DNA of 9,920 bases. It comes from Pseudomonadota bacterium. GTDB taxonomy: Bacteria; Pseudomonadota; Alphaproteobacteria; Rhizobiales; Aestuariivirgaceae. Positions 1-7,564 of the stretch are shown one piece after another. The notes beneath the pieces are model-generated. The model had not been told where the DNA came from and ran no database searches. It was given only the letters and a program-made list of their open reading frames with translations. Each line of letters begins with the position of its first letter. Positions within the stretch are counted from its first letter, which is position 1. The position numbers were made by a program, and so were the translations under genes. Location: positions 1-9,920 of the forward strand of contig JAEKFU010000732.1 in the NCBI GenBank assembly GCA_016522385.1. Reading direction: 5' to 3'.

Positions 1-22
1 GAAAGAGGCCGGGCAGTGAACC

Positions 23-43
23 GGGGAGGGCGGGGGGAGCGGG
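23..43 (+). other. G-rich tract with G-quadruplex pattern
   Basis: Four G-runs of 4, 3, 6 and 3 bases are separated by loops of 1, 1 and 3 bases, which fits the usual G3+N1-7 quadruplex pattern on the plus strand. The tract lies just beyond the 3' end of the gltS-like gene, so the complementary C-rich strand would be in that gene's transcript. Whether it folds, or belongs to a gene extending past the left edge, cannot be told from here. I found no supportable gene in positions 1-107. Confidence 0.45.
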
Positions 44-90
44 CTCGTCCGCGGGCACTCGGTTTAGCGCAAGCCTGCGAAACGCTCTTG

Positions 91-108
91 GGGTGTGTCA
101 CCACACCC
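91..108 (-). terminator. Hairpin overlapping the gltS stop codon, possible weak terminator
   Basis: A perfect 7-bp GC-rich stem pairs 91-97 with 102-108 around a 4-base loop. On the minus strand it starts at the last base of the TAG stop codon of the gltS-like gene. No T-run follows the stem, so it is not a canonical intrinsic terminator. It may only stabilise the 3' end of the operon transcript. Confidence 0.3.
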
Positions 109-1337
109 TAAATCAACCAACGCGAAATAACGGCGATGAAGAACTTGATGGTGATCGCGTTGAGGATGTCAATAAAGAAGGCACCGACGAGCGGCACGAT
201 CAAAAACGCCTTCGCAGAAGGTCCGAACCTGGACGTGAGGGCGTTCATATTGGCGATCGCCACCGGGGTTGCGCCGAGTCCGAGCCCTGCAAACCCGGCA
301 GTGATGACCGCAGCGTCATAGTTGCGGCCCATCGCCCGAAAGACCACGTACAAGGCAAAGCCGGTCATCACCAGCACCTGGACAATCAACACCAGCATGA
401 TCGCGGTGGCGGCGTCTCCGAGTGTCCATAGCTTCATGCTCATGAGGCTCATTGCCAGGAAGATGTTGAGACTGACATCGCCAAAATTGTCGAAGGTTTC
501 CCGGTTCGGCGGCAGCCGAAGAAGATCGCCGAGATTGGCGATGGCGATGCCAACCACCATGGACGTCAGGAACCCGGGCAGCAAAACACCTTCGTTGAAC
601 AGGAATCGGTTCACCAGCCGGCCAAGGACGACGCAGACGGTCAGCACCAGGATCGCCATCAGAACTCGGTAGAGATCATAGCCTTGTTTTCCGGTTGCAC
701 CTGCGTCATTGGATTTAGATGCTGTTGTGTCCGTGCCCGTATCGCCGGGCTTAAGCCCGTATCTCTCGATCAGGCGCCCACCAATCGGCCCCCCGATCAG
801 ACCGCCGGCAATCAGTCCAAAGGTTGCAAAGGCAATGCCGACTTCGCTTGCCCCTTGAAGTCCCGCTGCAACAGCCTCCTTGCCCCAGGCAATCGCTGTC
901 CCGTGACCTCCGGCGAACGACACGCTGCCACCCATGAGACCGTAGCCGGGGTGGGCGCCAAACAATGACGCCAGCAAGACGCCGGTTATATCCTGCACGA
1001 CAAGGAAAACGGCTGCGACCACAACGAGTATTACCAGCGCCTTGCCGCCGGAAATCAGCGTACGCAGCGTCGCCGACAGCCCGACAGTGCTGAAAAAAAC
1101 CAGCAGCAGTAGATCGCGGATCCGCAGGTCAAACTGAATTTCGACATTGCCAAGGTCACGGATCGCCCAAACGATCAGACTGCAGATCAAGCCGCCGGTG
1201 ACTGCCGGCGGGATATAGTTTTCACTGAGAAAACGTACCTTGCGGTTGATGAATGCGCCGAGGAACAACACCACGATGCTGATGACAAGTGCATCTTCGG
1301 GGCCCAGTTTGAGGACGGTCAGTTCCGGGTTTTGCAT
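108..1337 (-). CDS. gltS: GltS-type sodium:glutamate symporter
   Basis: This 409-residue polytopic inner-membrane protein matches the GltS (glutamate:Na+ symporter) family, whose E. coli member is about 400 residues. Hydrophobic segments fall in two halves separated by a hydrophilic loop at about 194-222. Each half has a family-type Gly-rich re-entrant stretch: GGSVSFAGGHGTA at about 136-148 and GLGLGATPVAIANM at about 351-364. Both are characteristic of the inverted-repeat fold of this family. The ATG at 1335-1337 lies 14 nt past the stop of the channel gene, with an AAGGGA-like ribosome-binding sequence about 10 nt upstream. It is the last gene of the efflux/channel operon. The substrate is assumed from the family; glutamate itself is not proven, and a related acidic solute is possible. 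Confidence 0.9.
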   Translation of the reverse strand: MQNPELTVLKLGPEDALVISIVVLFLGAFINRKVRFLSENYIPPAVTGGLICSLIVWAIRDLGNVEIQFDLRIRDLLLLVFFSTVGLSATLRTLISGGKALVILVVVAAVFLVVQDITGVLLASLFGAHPGYGLMGGSVSFAGGHGTAIAWGKEAVAAGLQGASEVGIAFATFGLIAGGLIGGPIGGRLIERYGLKPGDTGTDTTASKSNDAGATGKQGYDLYRVLMAILVLTVCVVLGRLVNRFLFNEGVLLPGFLTSMVVGIAIANLGDLLRLPPNRETFDNFGDVSLNIFLAMSLMSMKLWTLGDAATAIMLVLIVQVLVMTGFALYVVFRAMGRNYDAAVITAGFAGLGLGATPVAIANMNALTSRFGPSAKAFLIVPLVGAFFIDILNAITIKFFIAVISRWLI

Positions 1338-1351
1338 CGCGATTGTTTCCC

Positions 1352-2125
1352 TTATTCCGGTTCGTCTGATGCGTCCTTGTCAGACGTCGCCGGGCTCGCT
1401 TGGGTATCCTCCTGAACGGTGGGTGTTCGATGGGCTATGTGCATACTGACAAGGCTTGCCACAAGAATTGCGATGTAGAATACCCCGAAGGTGGACTCCA
1501 GAATGGCCAGCACCCTGGCCACCCTGCCGACGGGCGAGATGTCACCGTATCCCAATGTGTTAAGGGTCACGAAGCTGTAGTAAATGAATTCGGTCAACTC
1601 CTCGTTCAGGCTTGTCGCAGTCAAATTGCTGAAGGAACTTGGAAACAGCCTGTTTGTCAGCGTGTTCAGAAAAGCGAAGATGACGGCCACCATGAGGTAA
1701 ACACACACCGAGCCAACAACCCGGTTGAGCGTCACTCGACCTGCAGCAAGCACTTGAGCGCCAGCAATCCAAACGCCTGTAGACCAGAAGAAGATGTGTG
1801 CCACGAGGCTCCAATAGGCAAGGGTTGCACTGTGGGTCACCGCCGCAATGACCGACAACACCATGGCAATGGTGGAGAAACAAATGCCGATCCAGATCAA
1901 CCGTTGGCTGGTCCGAAACGACCAGCTTGCGACAACAATAGCGATGGTCAGAAATGCAAGGAGAAGCGTGAAGGCGGTGCGGCCGCTGCTCAGCAAACGG
2001 ATAATGGGTATCATGCAAATCAGCGTCAGCAAAGCCGTCAGCAAGTGGACGAAGTTGTTTTGTGCAAATTTCTCGAAATCTCTTCCGGCATTCAGCAGCG
2101 CCAGCGTGTTTCGTTTCCTGTTCAT
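1352..2125 (-). CDS. Potassium channel family protein (Ion_trans_2 type)
   Basis: This 257-residue protein has about six hydrophobic segments (roughly 26-46, 51-70, 75-96, 102-126, 135-158, 203-229). A pore loop between the last two carries the K+ selectivity filter TLGYGD at 190-195, inside YYSFVTLNTLGYGDISP. No regularly spaced S4 arginines are seen, so it is probably not a classical voltage sensor. No RCK/TrkA-N or cyclic-nucleotide domain follows. The C-terminal tail (about 232-257) is short, acidic and Ser/Thr-rich. It starts 24 nt after the RND permease stop and its stop is 14 nt before gltS, so it is almost certainly cotranscribed with both. Upstream of the ATG there is only a weak ribosome-binding sequence. 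It is clearly related over the pore to the channel at 8608-9267. Ion selectivity is inferred from the filter. Confidence 0.87.
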   Translation of the reverse strand: MNRKRNTLALLNAGRDFEKFAQNNFVHLLTALLTLICMIPIIRLLSSGRTAFTLLLAFLTIAIVVASWSFRTSQRLIWIGICFSTIAMVLSVIAAVTHSATLAYWSLVAHIFFWSTGVWIAGAQVLAAGRVTLNRVVGSVCVYLMVAVIFAFLNTLTNRLFPSSFSNLTATSLNEELTEFIYYSFVTLNTLGYGDISPVGRVARVLAILESTFGVFYIAILVASLVSMHIAHRTPTVQEDTQASPATSDKDASDEPE

Positions 2126-2149
2126 ACCGTTGCAGCCGGCTGCGGCGAC

Positions 2150-5100
2150 CTATCGGGGCGAGGGGATTCGGTAGAAGGCCGCATATACGACCGGGAGCAG
2201 GATCATGGTGACGAACGTGCCGAATGTGAGGCCGGCGGAGATGGTGACCGCCATCGCAACCCAGAAGATGTCCTGCACCAATGGAAGGACGCCCAACACC
2301 GTCGTTGCGGCGGCAAGGACCACCGGTCTGAGGCGCGATACAGCGGCATCCACCACGGCATCATAGGGCGCGTTGCCCTTCTGCCGGTTCAAGTTGATCT
2401 CGTCGATTAACACAATCGCGTTCTTGATCATCATGCCGACAAGGCTCATGGCGCCAAGCAACGCCATGAACGAGAACGGTTGACCGAAGCCGAGCAGCCC
2501 GCCCGTGATACCGATCAGGGCAAAGGGGATCATCAATAGAATGATGATCGGCGGCCGGAACGCGTTGAACAGCGCCACGATGATGAAGAGCACGATGACC
2601 ACGGCCGGGGCCACACCGGGCTTGAGGGAATCTTGTGAGTCCTTGGTGCTGAAATATTCGCCCCGCCACTCCAGTTTATAGCCGGGCGGCAACTCAATAG
2701 CCTCAAAGGCAGGCTGGACCTTGTCCAGGAGTGCAGGGAAAGTGACCCCGTTTGGAGCCGCCTGGACCGTTACCGCGCGCCGCCGGTTCCAGCGGACAAT
2801 TGTCGGATCCTCCATCTCCAGTTTGACGCCCCTTGTGACGGTCGATAGTGGTACGCTCTTGACCGACAGAGCGGGCATCACCTGCAGCAAGTCGAACTCT
2901 TCCGACAACCTGCGGCGTTCGTCCTCGACGCGGCGAACGATAATGGGATAGAGATCGTCGCCCTCTCTGTAGAGGCCGACCGGCATGCCATCATAGGCGA
3001 ACCGTGTTGCACGCCCGATGTCGCTCCGTGAGGTTGCCGTCCAGCGGCCGGTTTCCTGATCGTATTCGGGAACCACCTTGAGCACCCGCTGACGCATGTC
3101 GGTGCGCACGTGTTTGGCGTAGGGAGTGGCCTGAAGAATCTCCTTCCCCTGCCTTGCAAGGCCGCGCAAGATGTTCAGATCAGCCTTCGCCGGTCCGCTG
3201 AAGCGGGCTTCAAACTGCCAGGTGTTTCCCGGCCCGGCGGTGTATTTTCGCAGGCGCACGAGCGCCTGCGGTACCGCTTCGGCGACCCATGGTTCAAGAT
3301 CGGCAATCAGTGTATCGACACCTTCAAGGGACTTGGTGTTGACGACCAGTTGTGCATAGCTCGCATAGGGCAGCTCGGGGTCGAGGGGCAGATAGAACCT
3401 CGGGCCGCCGGCACCGATGAAGCTGGATACGCCGTCCACCCTGTCGTCCTTACCTAGCCTTGTCTCGATCGGTTCGATGAGCTGAGCAACCTCCTGGATC
3501 CGTGTACCCTCCGGCGCCCACACATCGATCATGAACTGCTGGCGCGTTGCATCAGTGAAGAACAGGCGGTCGACAAACTGGAAACCGTAGACCGATACGG
3601 CCAGAAGGCCGACCATGCCGCCGATGGTCAACCAGCGCTTACTAATGGCGCGTTCGAGACTGCTGCGGAACAACCGCAAAATACCGCTGTCTTCCTCAGC
3701 ACCTTCGCTGGAGGATTGTTCCGGCTCGGCGACAAGGTCGATGCACATGACCGGTGTGATGGTCAATGCAATCACCCAGCTCAACAGCAGGGAAATCCCG
3801 ACCACAAGAAACAGCGATGCCGCATATTCGCCGGCATCCGTTGTTGCTGAGTAGATCGGATAGAACGCCATTACGGCAACGATCGTCGCCCCCATCAAGG
3901 AGGCCGACGGCTGGGATGCCGCTTCGATGGCGGCCTCAACCCGATCCATACCCTTTTTCAGGCGGACCACCATGCCGTCAGCCACAACGATCGCGTTGTC
4001 GACCATCATGCCAAGGGCAATGATCAGGGCACCAAGTGAGACCCGCTGCAGATCGATCTTCAGGGCAGCCATAACGACAAAGGTGGCAAGAATGGTGAGA
4101 ATTAGAGCCCCACCAATAATTATGCCCATGCGCCAACCCATCGCGAGGGTCAATACAACAAGGACAATCAAAACCGCTTCCAGCAGGTTGATCATGAAGT
4201 CGCCGATTGCCTTGACAACCAGGTCGCTTTGCCATGCCACCCTGTGCAATTCGATGCCGACCGGGAGATCGGCAACGAGTTCCCGGACTTTCCTGTCAAG
4301 CGCCTTACCCGTGTCGACAATGTTGCCACCGGTCACATTGGCGATCGAGATGCCGATCGCCGGCTTGCCATCAAACCGCATCTGCGTCAGAGGTGGCTCA
4401 AGGTAACCTAGCCGGACGTCGGCGAGGTCCTTCAGGGAGATCAGCCGGCTACTGCGTTGAACCGGGTTCCGTGCCCCGGCCAGATCGGCTGGCACGTCGA
4501 CAAGTTTGTCCAAAAGAGTTGTACGGATCTTGAGGTTGCCGATGTCTTCGGGCCCTTCGAACTGTCCGCTCGGGGCAATGCGAAACCTGCGATCCCCAAC
4601 CTCAATCGCTCCCGCATCGACCACCATGTTCTGCGTACTTAGAGTGGCAAGGAAGCTCTCCGTCGTGATGCCGAGGTCGGTCAGCTTTTGTTCCGATGCA
4701 TCGAGATAGATGACGCGCGGCTGGTTCCCCCACAATTCGACCCGCGCAACGCCTGGAACGAGAGTCAGTTCTTTCTTGATCGACTTTACGTAATCTTCGA
4801 GCTTGGCGTAGCTGAACCCTTCGCCGGTCACCGCGAGCACGAAACCGTAGACGAAGCTAAAGTCGTCGAAGACGACGGGCGCCTTGGCGCCGGGCGGCAA
4901 CGAACTGCGGACATCGCGGATCTTGCTGCGCATTTCGTCCCAGACCTGCGGCAACCGGTCCGCCCAGTATTCCTGCTTGATTTCGACCTTGATGATCGAC
5001 AGGCCAGCATGGGAATAAGAGGTCAGGAACCGCAGCTGCGGCAGCTTCTGAATAGCGGTCTCGACGCGGTCGGTAACCTCAAGCTCGACTTCTTTCGGAC

Positions 5101-5263
5101 TCGCCCCCGGGTATTGCGTGACCACCATGGCCGTCTTGACCGTAAAATCGGGATCCTCGAGCTGTCCGAGCCGGAAGTAACTTGCTATACCGACAACCAG
5201 AATCAGGAACACCGCAAAGTAGGTGACCGCCTTATTCTCGACTGCGATTTTGGCAAGTTGCAT
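2150..5263 (-). CDS. RND efflux transporter permease (AcrB/HAE1-like)
   Basis: At 1037 residues this is the normal full length for an inner-membrane RND drug/solute:proton antiporter. An N-terminal TM1 (about 11-31) is followed by a large periplasmic loop, a TM2-TM6 block (about 355-510), a cytoplasmic linker rich in Ser/Glu (about 512-528), TM7 (about 544-563), a second periplasmic loop, and a C-terminal TM8-TM12 block (about 884-1031). The proton-relay region of TM4 reads GMMVDNAIVVADG (418-430), with Asp422 followed by Asn423 where AcrB has two aspartates. TM10 reads GMMIKNAIVLIDE (943-955) and keeps the relay lysine as Lys947. It starts 14 nt after the adaptor stop. Together they form the inner-membrane and periplasmic parts of a tripartite pump. 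No outer-membrane channel gene is in the window. Substrate unknown. Confidence 0.95.
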   Translation of the reverse strand: MQLAKIAVENKAVTYFAVFLILVVGIASYFRLGQLEDPDFTVKTAMVVTQYPGASPKEVELEVTDRVETAIQKLPQLRFLTSYSHAGLSIIKVEIKQEYWADRLPQVWDEMRSKIRDVRSSLPPGAKAPVVFDDFSFVYGFVLAVTGEGFSYAKLEDYVKSIKKELTLVPGVARVELWGNQPRVIYLDASEQKLTDLGITTESFLATLSTQNMVVDAGAIEVGDRRFRIAPSGQFEGPEDIGNLKIRTTLLDKLVDVPADLAGARNPVQRSSRLISLKDLADVRLGYLEPPLTQMRFDGKPAIGISIANVTGGNIVDTGKALDRKVRELVADLPVGIELHRVAWQSDLVVKAIGDFMINLLEAVLIVLVVLTLAMGWRMGIIIGGALILTILATFVVMAALKIDLQRVSLGALIIALGMMVDNAIVVADGMVVRLKKGMDRVEAAIEAASQPSASLMGATIVAVMAFYPIYSATTDAGEYAASLFLVVGISLLLSWVIALTITPVMCIDLVAEPEQSSSEGAEEDSGILRLFRSSLERAISKRWLTIGGMVGLLAVSVYGFQFVDRLFFTDATRQQFMIDVWAPEGTRIQEVAQLIEPIETRLGKDDRVDGVSSFIGAGGPRFYLPLDPELPYASYAQLVVNTKSLEGVDTLIADLEPWVAEAVPQALVRLRKYTAGPGNTWQFEARFSGPAKADLNILRGLARQGKEILQATPYAKHVRTDMRQRVLKVVPEYDQETGRWTATSRSDIGRATRFAYDGMPVGLYREGDDLYPIIVRRVEDERRRLSEEFDLLQVMPALSVKSVPLSTVTRGVKLEMEDPTIVRWNRRRAVTVQAAPNGVTFPALLDKVQPAFEAIELPPGYKLEWRGEYFSTKDSQDSLKPGVAPAVVIVLFIIVALFNAFRPPIIILLMIPFALIGITGGLLGFGQPFSFMALLGAMSLVGMMIKNAIVLIDEINLNRQKGNAPYDAVVDAAVSRLRPVVLAAATTVLGVLPLVQDIFWVAMAVTISAGLTFGTFVTMILLPVVYAAFYRIPSPR

Positions 5264-5277
5264 TGGCGTACACTGCG

Positions 5278-6399
5278 TTAGTCGGAAAGAACCCTAATTT
5301 TTTGGCCTTCGTTCAGGAAGCTGACGCCGGCCGTGACGATACGCTCGTCGGCCTTGACACCCTTGATCAGCACGCCACGTGCCGACGTTGCGACAACGCT
5401 TACCGGTCGCCGCTGAACGACACTGTCAGTCGCGTTGACGATCCAGACAAATACTTCATCGGTCTTGGCATCATCGGGCGAGAACAAAGCCGATGCCGGA
5501 ACTTCAGCGCCTGTCTGGATCCAGTCTTCGGGCAATTCAGCAACAGCCTTGGCTTCGCCCGCCATGCCCGGCTTGATCTCCGCGCCCTGCGGTTGATCCA
5601 TCACGAGCTTCACCGGGTAGGTGCGTGTTGTCAGCGAGGCTTCGTTGCTGATCTCCTTGATCTTCGCGGGGATCTCGACACCGGGCAGCGTCTTGAAGGT
5701 CACCACAATCTCTTTGACATAGGGCGCCAGGCCGATCAGCGCCTCGGGAATGTTGATCTCCATTTCGATCTGCGAGGTATCGAGCAATCGCAGAATACGT
5801 TCCTTGGCCACCACGTTCTGGAAGTTCTCGGCAAATGTCTCTGAGACCGTGCCGTCAAACGGTGCGGTCACCGTTGTATGCGTCAGGTCGATCTCCGCAC
5901 GTTCCAGGGCGGCCCGCGCCGCGTCGAGCCTGCCGCGCGCTGCTCGCGCGGCCGCCTGGAGCACGTCGACCTTGGCTTGTGGCGAAAAGCCCTTGGCAAG
6001 CAGCTGTTCCTGGCGTTCGAGCTGTTTTTCGGCGTTCTCAAGTTGTCCTTCTGCGGCGGACCGCTCTGCTTTAAGCAGCTTTACCTTGGTCTCGAACTTT
6101 TCCGGTTCCATAAGGGCGACAATGTCGCCCGCCTTCACCCGGTCGCCGACATTGACCCGGCGCTCCAACAACTTGCCCGAGACCTCAAACGAGATATTGA
6201 CCTCTTGCGTTGCCGTCGCCCGACCCGGAAAAGTGCCGGCCCGAATCCGTCCGACATCGCCGACCACCATGGTGACGACCGGCCGGACCGGAATTTCCGG
6301 CGGGGCGCTTTCCTCGCAACCCGATATCAACAGAGTTGAAACGACCAATACCGGCACAACCAGTCGTGACCGGGTCGAAAGTCCGCCCTTGAAAATCAT
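5278..6399 (-). CDS. RND efflux periplasmic adaptor (membrane fusion lipoprotein)
   Basis: From the ATG at 6397-6399 this is 373 residues. The N-terminus is a lipoprotein signal: basic start, hydrophobic core, then lipobox ISGC with the lipidated Cys at residue 28. The parts expected of an AcrA/HlyD-type adaptor follow in order. A lipoyl-like half-motif (ISFEVSGKLLERRVNVGDRV) leads into a long Ala/Glu/Gln/Leu-rich alpha-helical hairpin, then the second lipoyl half with TAPFDGTV, then beta-barrel and membrane-proximal segments ending GQKIRVLSD. A GTG six codons further upstream (6415-6417) keeps the frame open. I prefer the ATG because GAGGGG lies at 6410-6415, ten bases before it, and would itself be the start of the longer form. 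First gene of the operon, divergent from the MerR-type regulator. Confidence 0.92.
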   Translation of the reverse strand: MIFKGGLSTRSRLVVPVLVVSTLLISGCEESAPPEIPVRPVVTMVVGDVGRIRAGTFPGRATATQEVNISFEVSGKLLERRVNVGDRVKAGDIVALMEPEKFETKVKLLKAERSAAEGQLENAEKQLERQEQLLAKGFSPQAKVDVLQAAARAARGRLDAARAALERAEIDLTHTTVTAPFDGTVSETFAENFQNVVAKERILRLLDTSQIEMEINIPEALIGLAPYVKEIVVTFKTLPGVEIPAKIKEISNEASLTTRTYPVKLVMDQPQGAEIKPGMAGEAKAVAELPEDWIQTGAEVPASALFSPDDAKTDEVFVWIVNATDSVVQRRPVSVVATSARGVLIKGVKADERIVTAGVSFLNEGQKIRVLSD

Positions 6400-6588
6400 T
6401 CGAAATCGTCCCCTCACTACCGCTCAGAAATTTAGCCTAGCCTCCAAACGGAACTGAGTCACCGGCCATTTTGCGACAAAGTAAGCCGGATAATGGTCTG
6501 GTCGGACGAGGGTCTCTCCCGATTGGGGCGCCACTGGATGACCTAAAGTCGAATTTCAGTTGTTTACTAAAAATAGTAAACAATAGTC
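6400..6588. promoter_or_regulatory. Divergent intergenic control region
   Basis: This gap of about 190 bp separates the minus-strand efflux operon from the plus-strand regulators, so it must hold promoters for both directions. The half near the regulator is AT-rich and contains the palindrome at 6560-6583. The middle (about 6440-6530) is GC-rich with no clear operator. I could not pick convincing -35/-10 pairs with normal spacing on either strand. That would fit activator-dependent promoters but does not prove them. Confidence 0.6.
6560..6583. promoter_or_regulatory. Perfect 10-4-10 palindrome, probable operator
   Basis: TTGTTTACTA, a four-base AAAA spacer, and the exact reverse complement TAGTAAACAA form a perfect inverted repeat in otherwise GC-richer DNA. 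It ends 5 nt before the ATG of the MerR-type gene, occupying the place of that gene's ribosome-binding site or core promoter. This position suits an operator for autoregulation and control of the divergent operon. The obvious ligand is the adjacent MerR-family dimer or tetramer, with the AraC-type protein as the alternative. It does not match the TGT-N12-ACA pattern of PpsR/CrtJ: the outer TGT and ACA are 16 bases apart. As RNA it would also form an AT-rich hairpin next to the start codon. Confidence 0.7.
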
Positions 6589-7509
6589 ATGGATCAGGTC
6601 GAATCCAGTAACGGTTATGGTTTGCGAGAGGTCGTCGCAATCACCGGAATCTCCAAACAAAGGCTGTATGCTTGGCAACATCGCCATGGAATTCTAGAGG
6701 GCGGCAGAGATATTTCTTATGGTAAACGCCGGTACTCGGAAGCGGATGTAATTTATCTGCAGCTTTTGTACAGGTGCATCACTAAGGGACACCCTATCGG
6801 GTCGCTTTCGACGCGGACCGCCGCTGAACTGAGATCAATCGGCTACTCGGTGGATGACGACAGTTATGTTTCGATTGACGACCTGGTTGAACTCGTAGGC
6901 AGACGACAGGCCAGTCAGCTTCAGGACCGATTGTCGATGCTTGTTGCGGCGCTAGGACCAATGAGGTTTTTGCGCCAGGTCTCGGTACCGTTTATGGCGC
7001 ACGTCGGCCGCCTGTGGTCGCAGGGCGATCTTTGCCCTGCCGAGGAGCATCTCGTTACCGGTACCGTGCGCACCTTGCTCGGTCAGGCCTTGCTAATGCA
7101 GCCGGCTAACTTAGGGGCACCAGTGGCGGTTCTATTGACGCCAGAGGGCGAGTTGCATGAGTGCGGTGCGCTTGGCGCAGCGCTGATTGCCAAGCATGCC
7201 GGCCTGCAGACGCACTATCCGGGGGCTCAGGTGCCAAAGCAGGACATTGCCGCATTGATCCGGCATCTCGGTGCGCGCCTGATTGGCGTCAGCGGCAGCT
7301 GCCTGCCGACGCCGGACCTGATCACCTGGGTTCGGGACGTTGCGGCGGGCCTGGCAGGAGGGGCAGAGATTTGGCTGGGTGGCCGTGCCAGTCAAAGCCT
7401 CAGCGATGACGATCTTCCTGAAGCAACGATTATTCGAAGCGAGCCTGAGTTTGAGGATGCGATCGAGCGGTTCAAGGTTCGCCAATCACCGCGGCGTGGC
7501 AAATCGTGA
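6589..7509 (+). CDS. MerR-family regulator with CarH/LitR-like cobalamin-binding domain
   Basis: This 306-residue protein has a MerR winged helix-turn-helix at about 9-75 (YGLREVVAITGISKQRLYAW, then GKRRYSEADV). It is followed by a helical B12-cap region and a Rossmann-like cobalamin-binding domain (about 176-297). The cap has the Wx9EH signature (Trp143, Glu153, His154). The B12 domain has ExHxxG (Glu188, His190, Gly193), with His190 as the expected lower cobalt ligand, followed by a GVSGSCL stretch and a later LGG. In the CarH/LitR family these motifs bind adenosylcobalamin and make DNA binding light-sensitive, usually as a repressor. Residue 144, next to the cap Trp, is Ser. The ATG is placed just before the HTH but has no visible ribosome-binding site. 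Divergent from the efflux operon. Cofactor binding and target genes are inferred. Confidence 0.88.
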   Translation: MDQVESSNGYGLREVVAITGISKQRLYAWQHRHGILEGGRDISYGKRRYSEADVIYLQLLYRCITKGHPIGSLSTRTAAELRSIGYSVDDDSYVSIDDLVELVGRRQASQLQDRLSMLVAALGPMRFLRQVSVPFMAHVGRLWSQGDLCPAEEHLVTGTVRTLLGQALLMQPANLGAPVAVLLTPEGELHECGALGAALIAKHAGLQTHYPGAQVPKQDIAALIRHLGARLIGVSGSCLPTPDLITWVRDVAAGLAGGAEIWLGGRASQSLSDDDLPEATIIRSEPEFEDAIERFKVRQSPRRGKS

Positions 7510-7553
7510 GGTCCTTTGGGGGACGGCGTCACAAGGGGAGGCGCGACCAGCGC

Positions 7554-7558
7554 AGGAG
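7554..7558 (+). promoter_or_regulatory. Ribosome-binding site of the AraC-type gene
   Basis: AGGAG lies six bases before the ATG at 7565-7567. This decides the start: the same frame stays open upstream to an ATG at 7340, but that longer form would overlap 170 bases of the MerR-type gene, adds a non-family N-terminus, and has no comparable site. Confidence 0.75.
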
Positions 7559-7564
7559 TTTGCA

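Noticed and set aside
1..90. The end of a gene entering from the left edge
   Set aside because: One plus-strand frame stays open to a stop at 109-111, but its product is Arg/Gly-rich and unrecognisable, and too short to support a call.
1400..2410. A 336-codon open frame on the plus strand
   Set aside because: It is antisense to the channel gene and the permease 3' end, both clear family members. Its product is Gly/His/Gln/Arg-rich with no recognisable domain, typical of a shadow frame in GC-rich DNA.
4688..5281. A 197-codon open frame on the plus strand
   Set aside because: It lies opposite the conserved N-terminal part of the RND permease, with no domain and no plausible start signal.
6560..6583. 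A PpsR/CrtJ (TGT-N12-ACA) photosynthesis operator
   Set aside because: The outer TGT and ACA are separated by 16 bases, not 12, and no photosynthesis gene is nearby.
7340..7564. A longer N-terminus for the AraC-type protein
   Set aside because: It would overlap the end of the MerR-type gene and encode a non-family sequence, while AGGAG at 7554-7558 supports the ATG at 7565.
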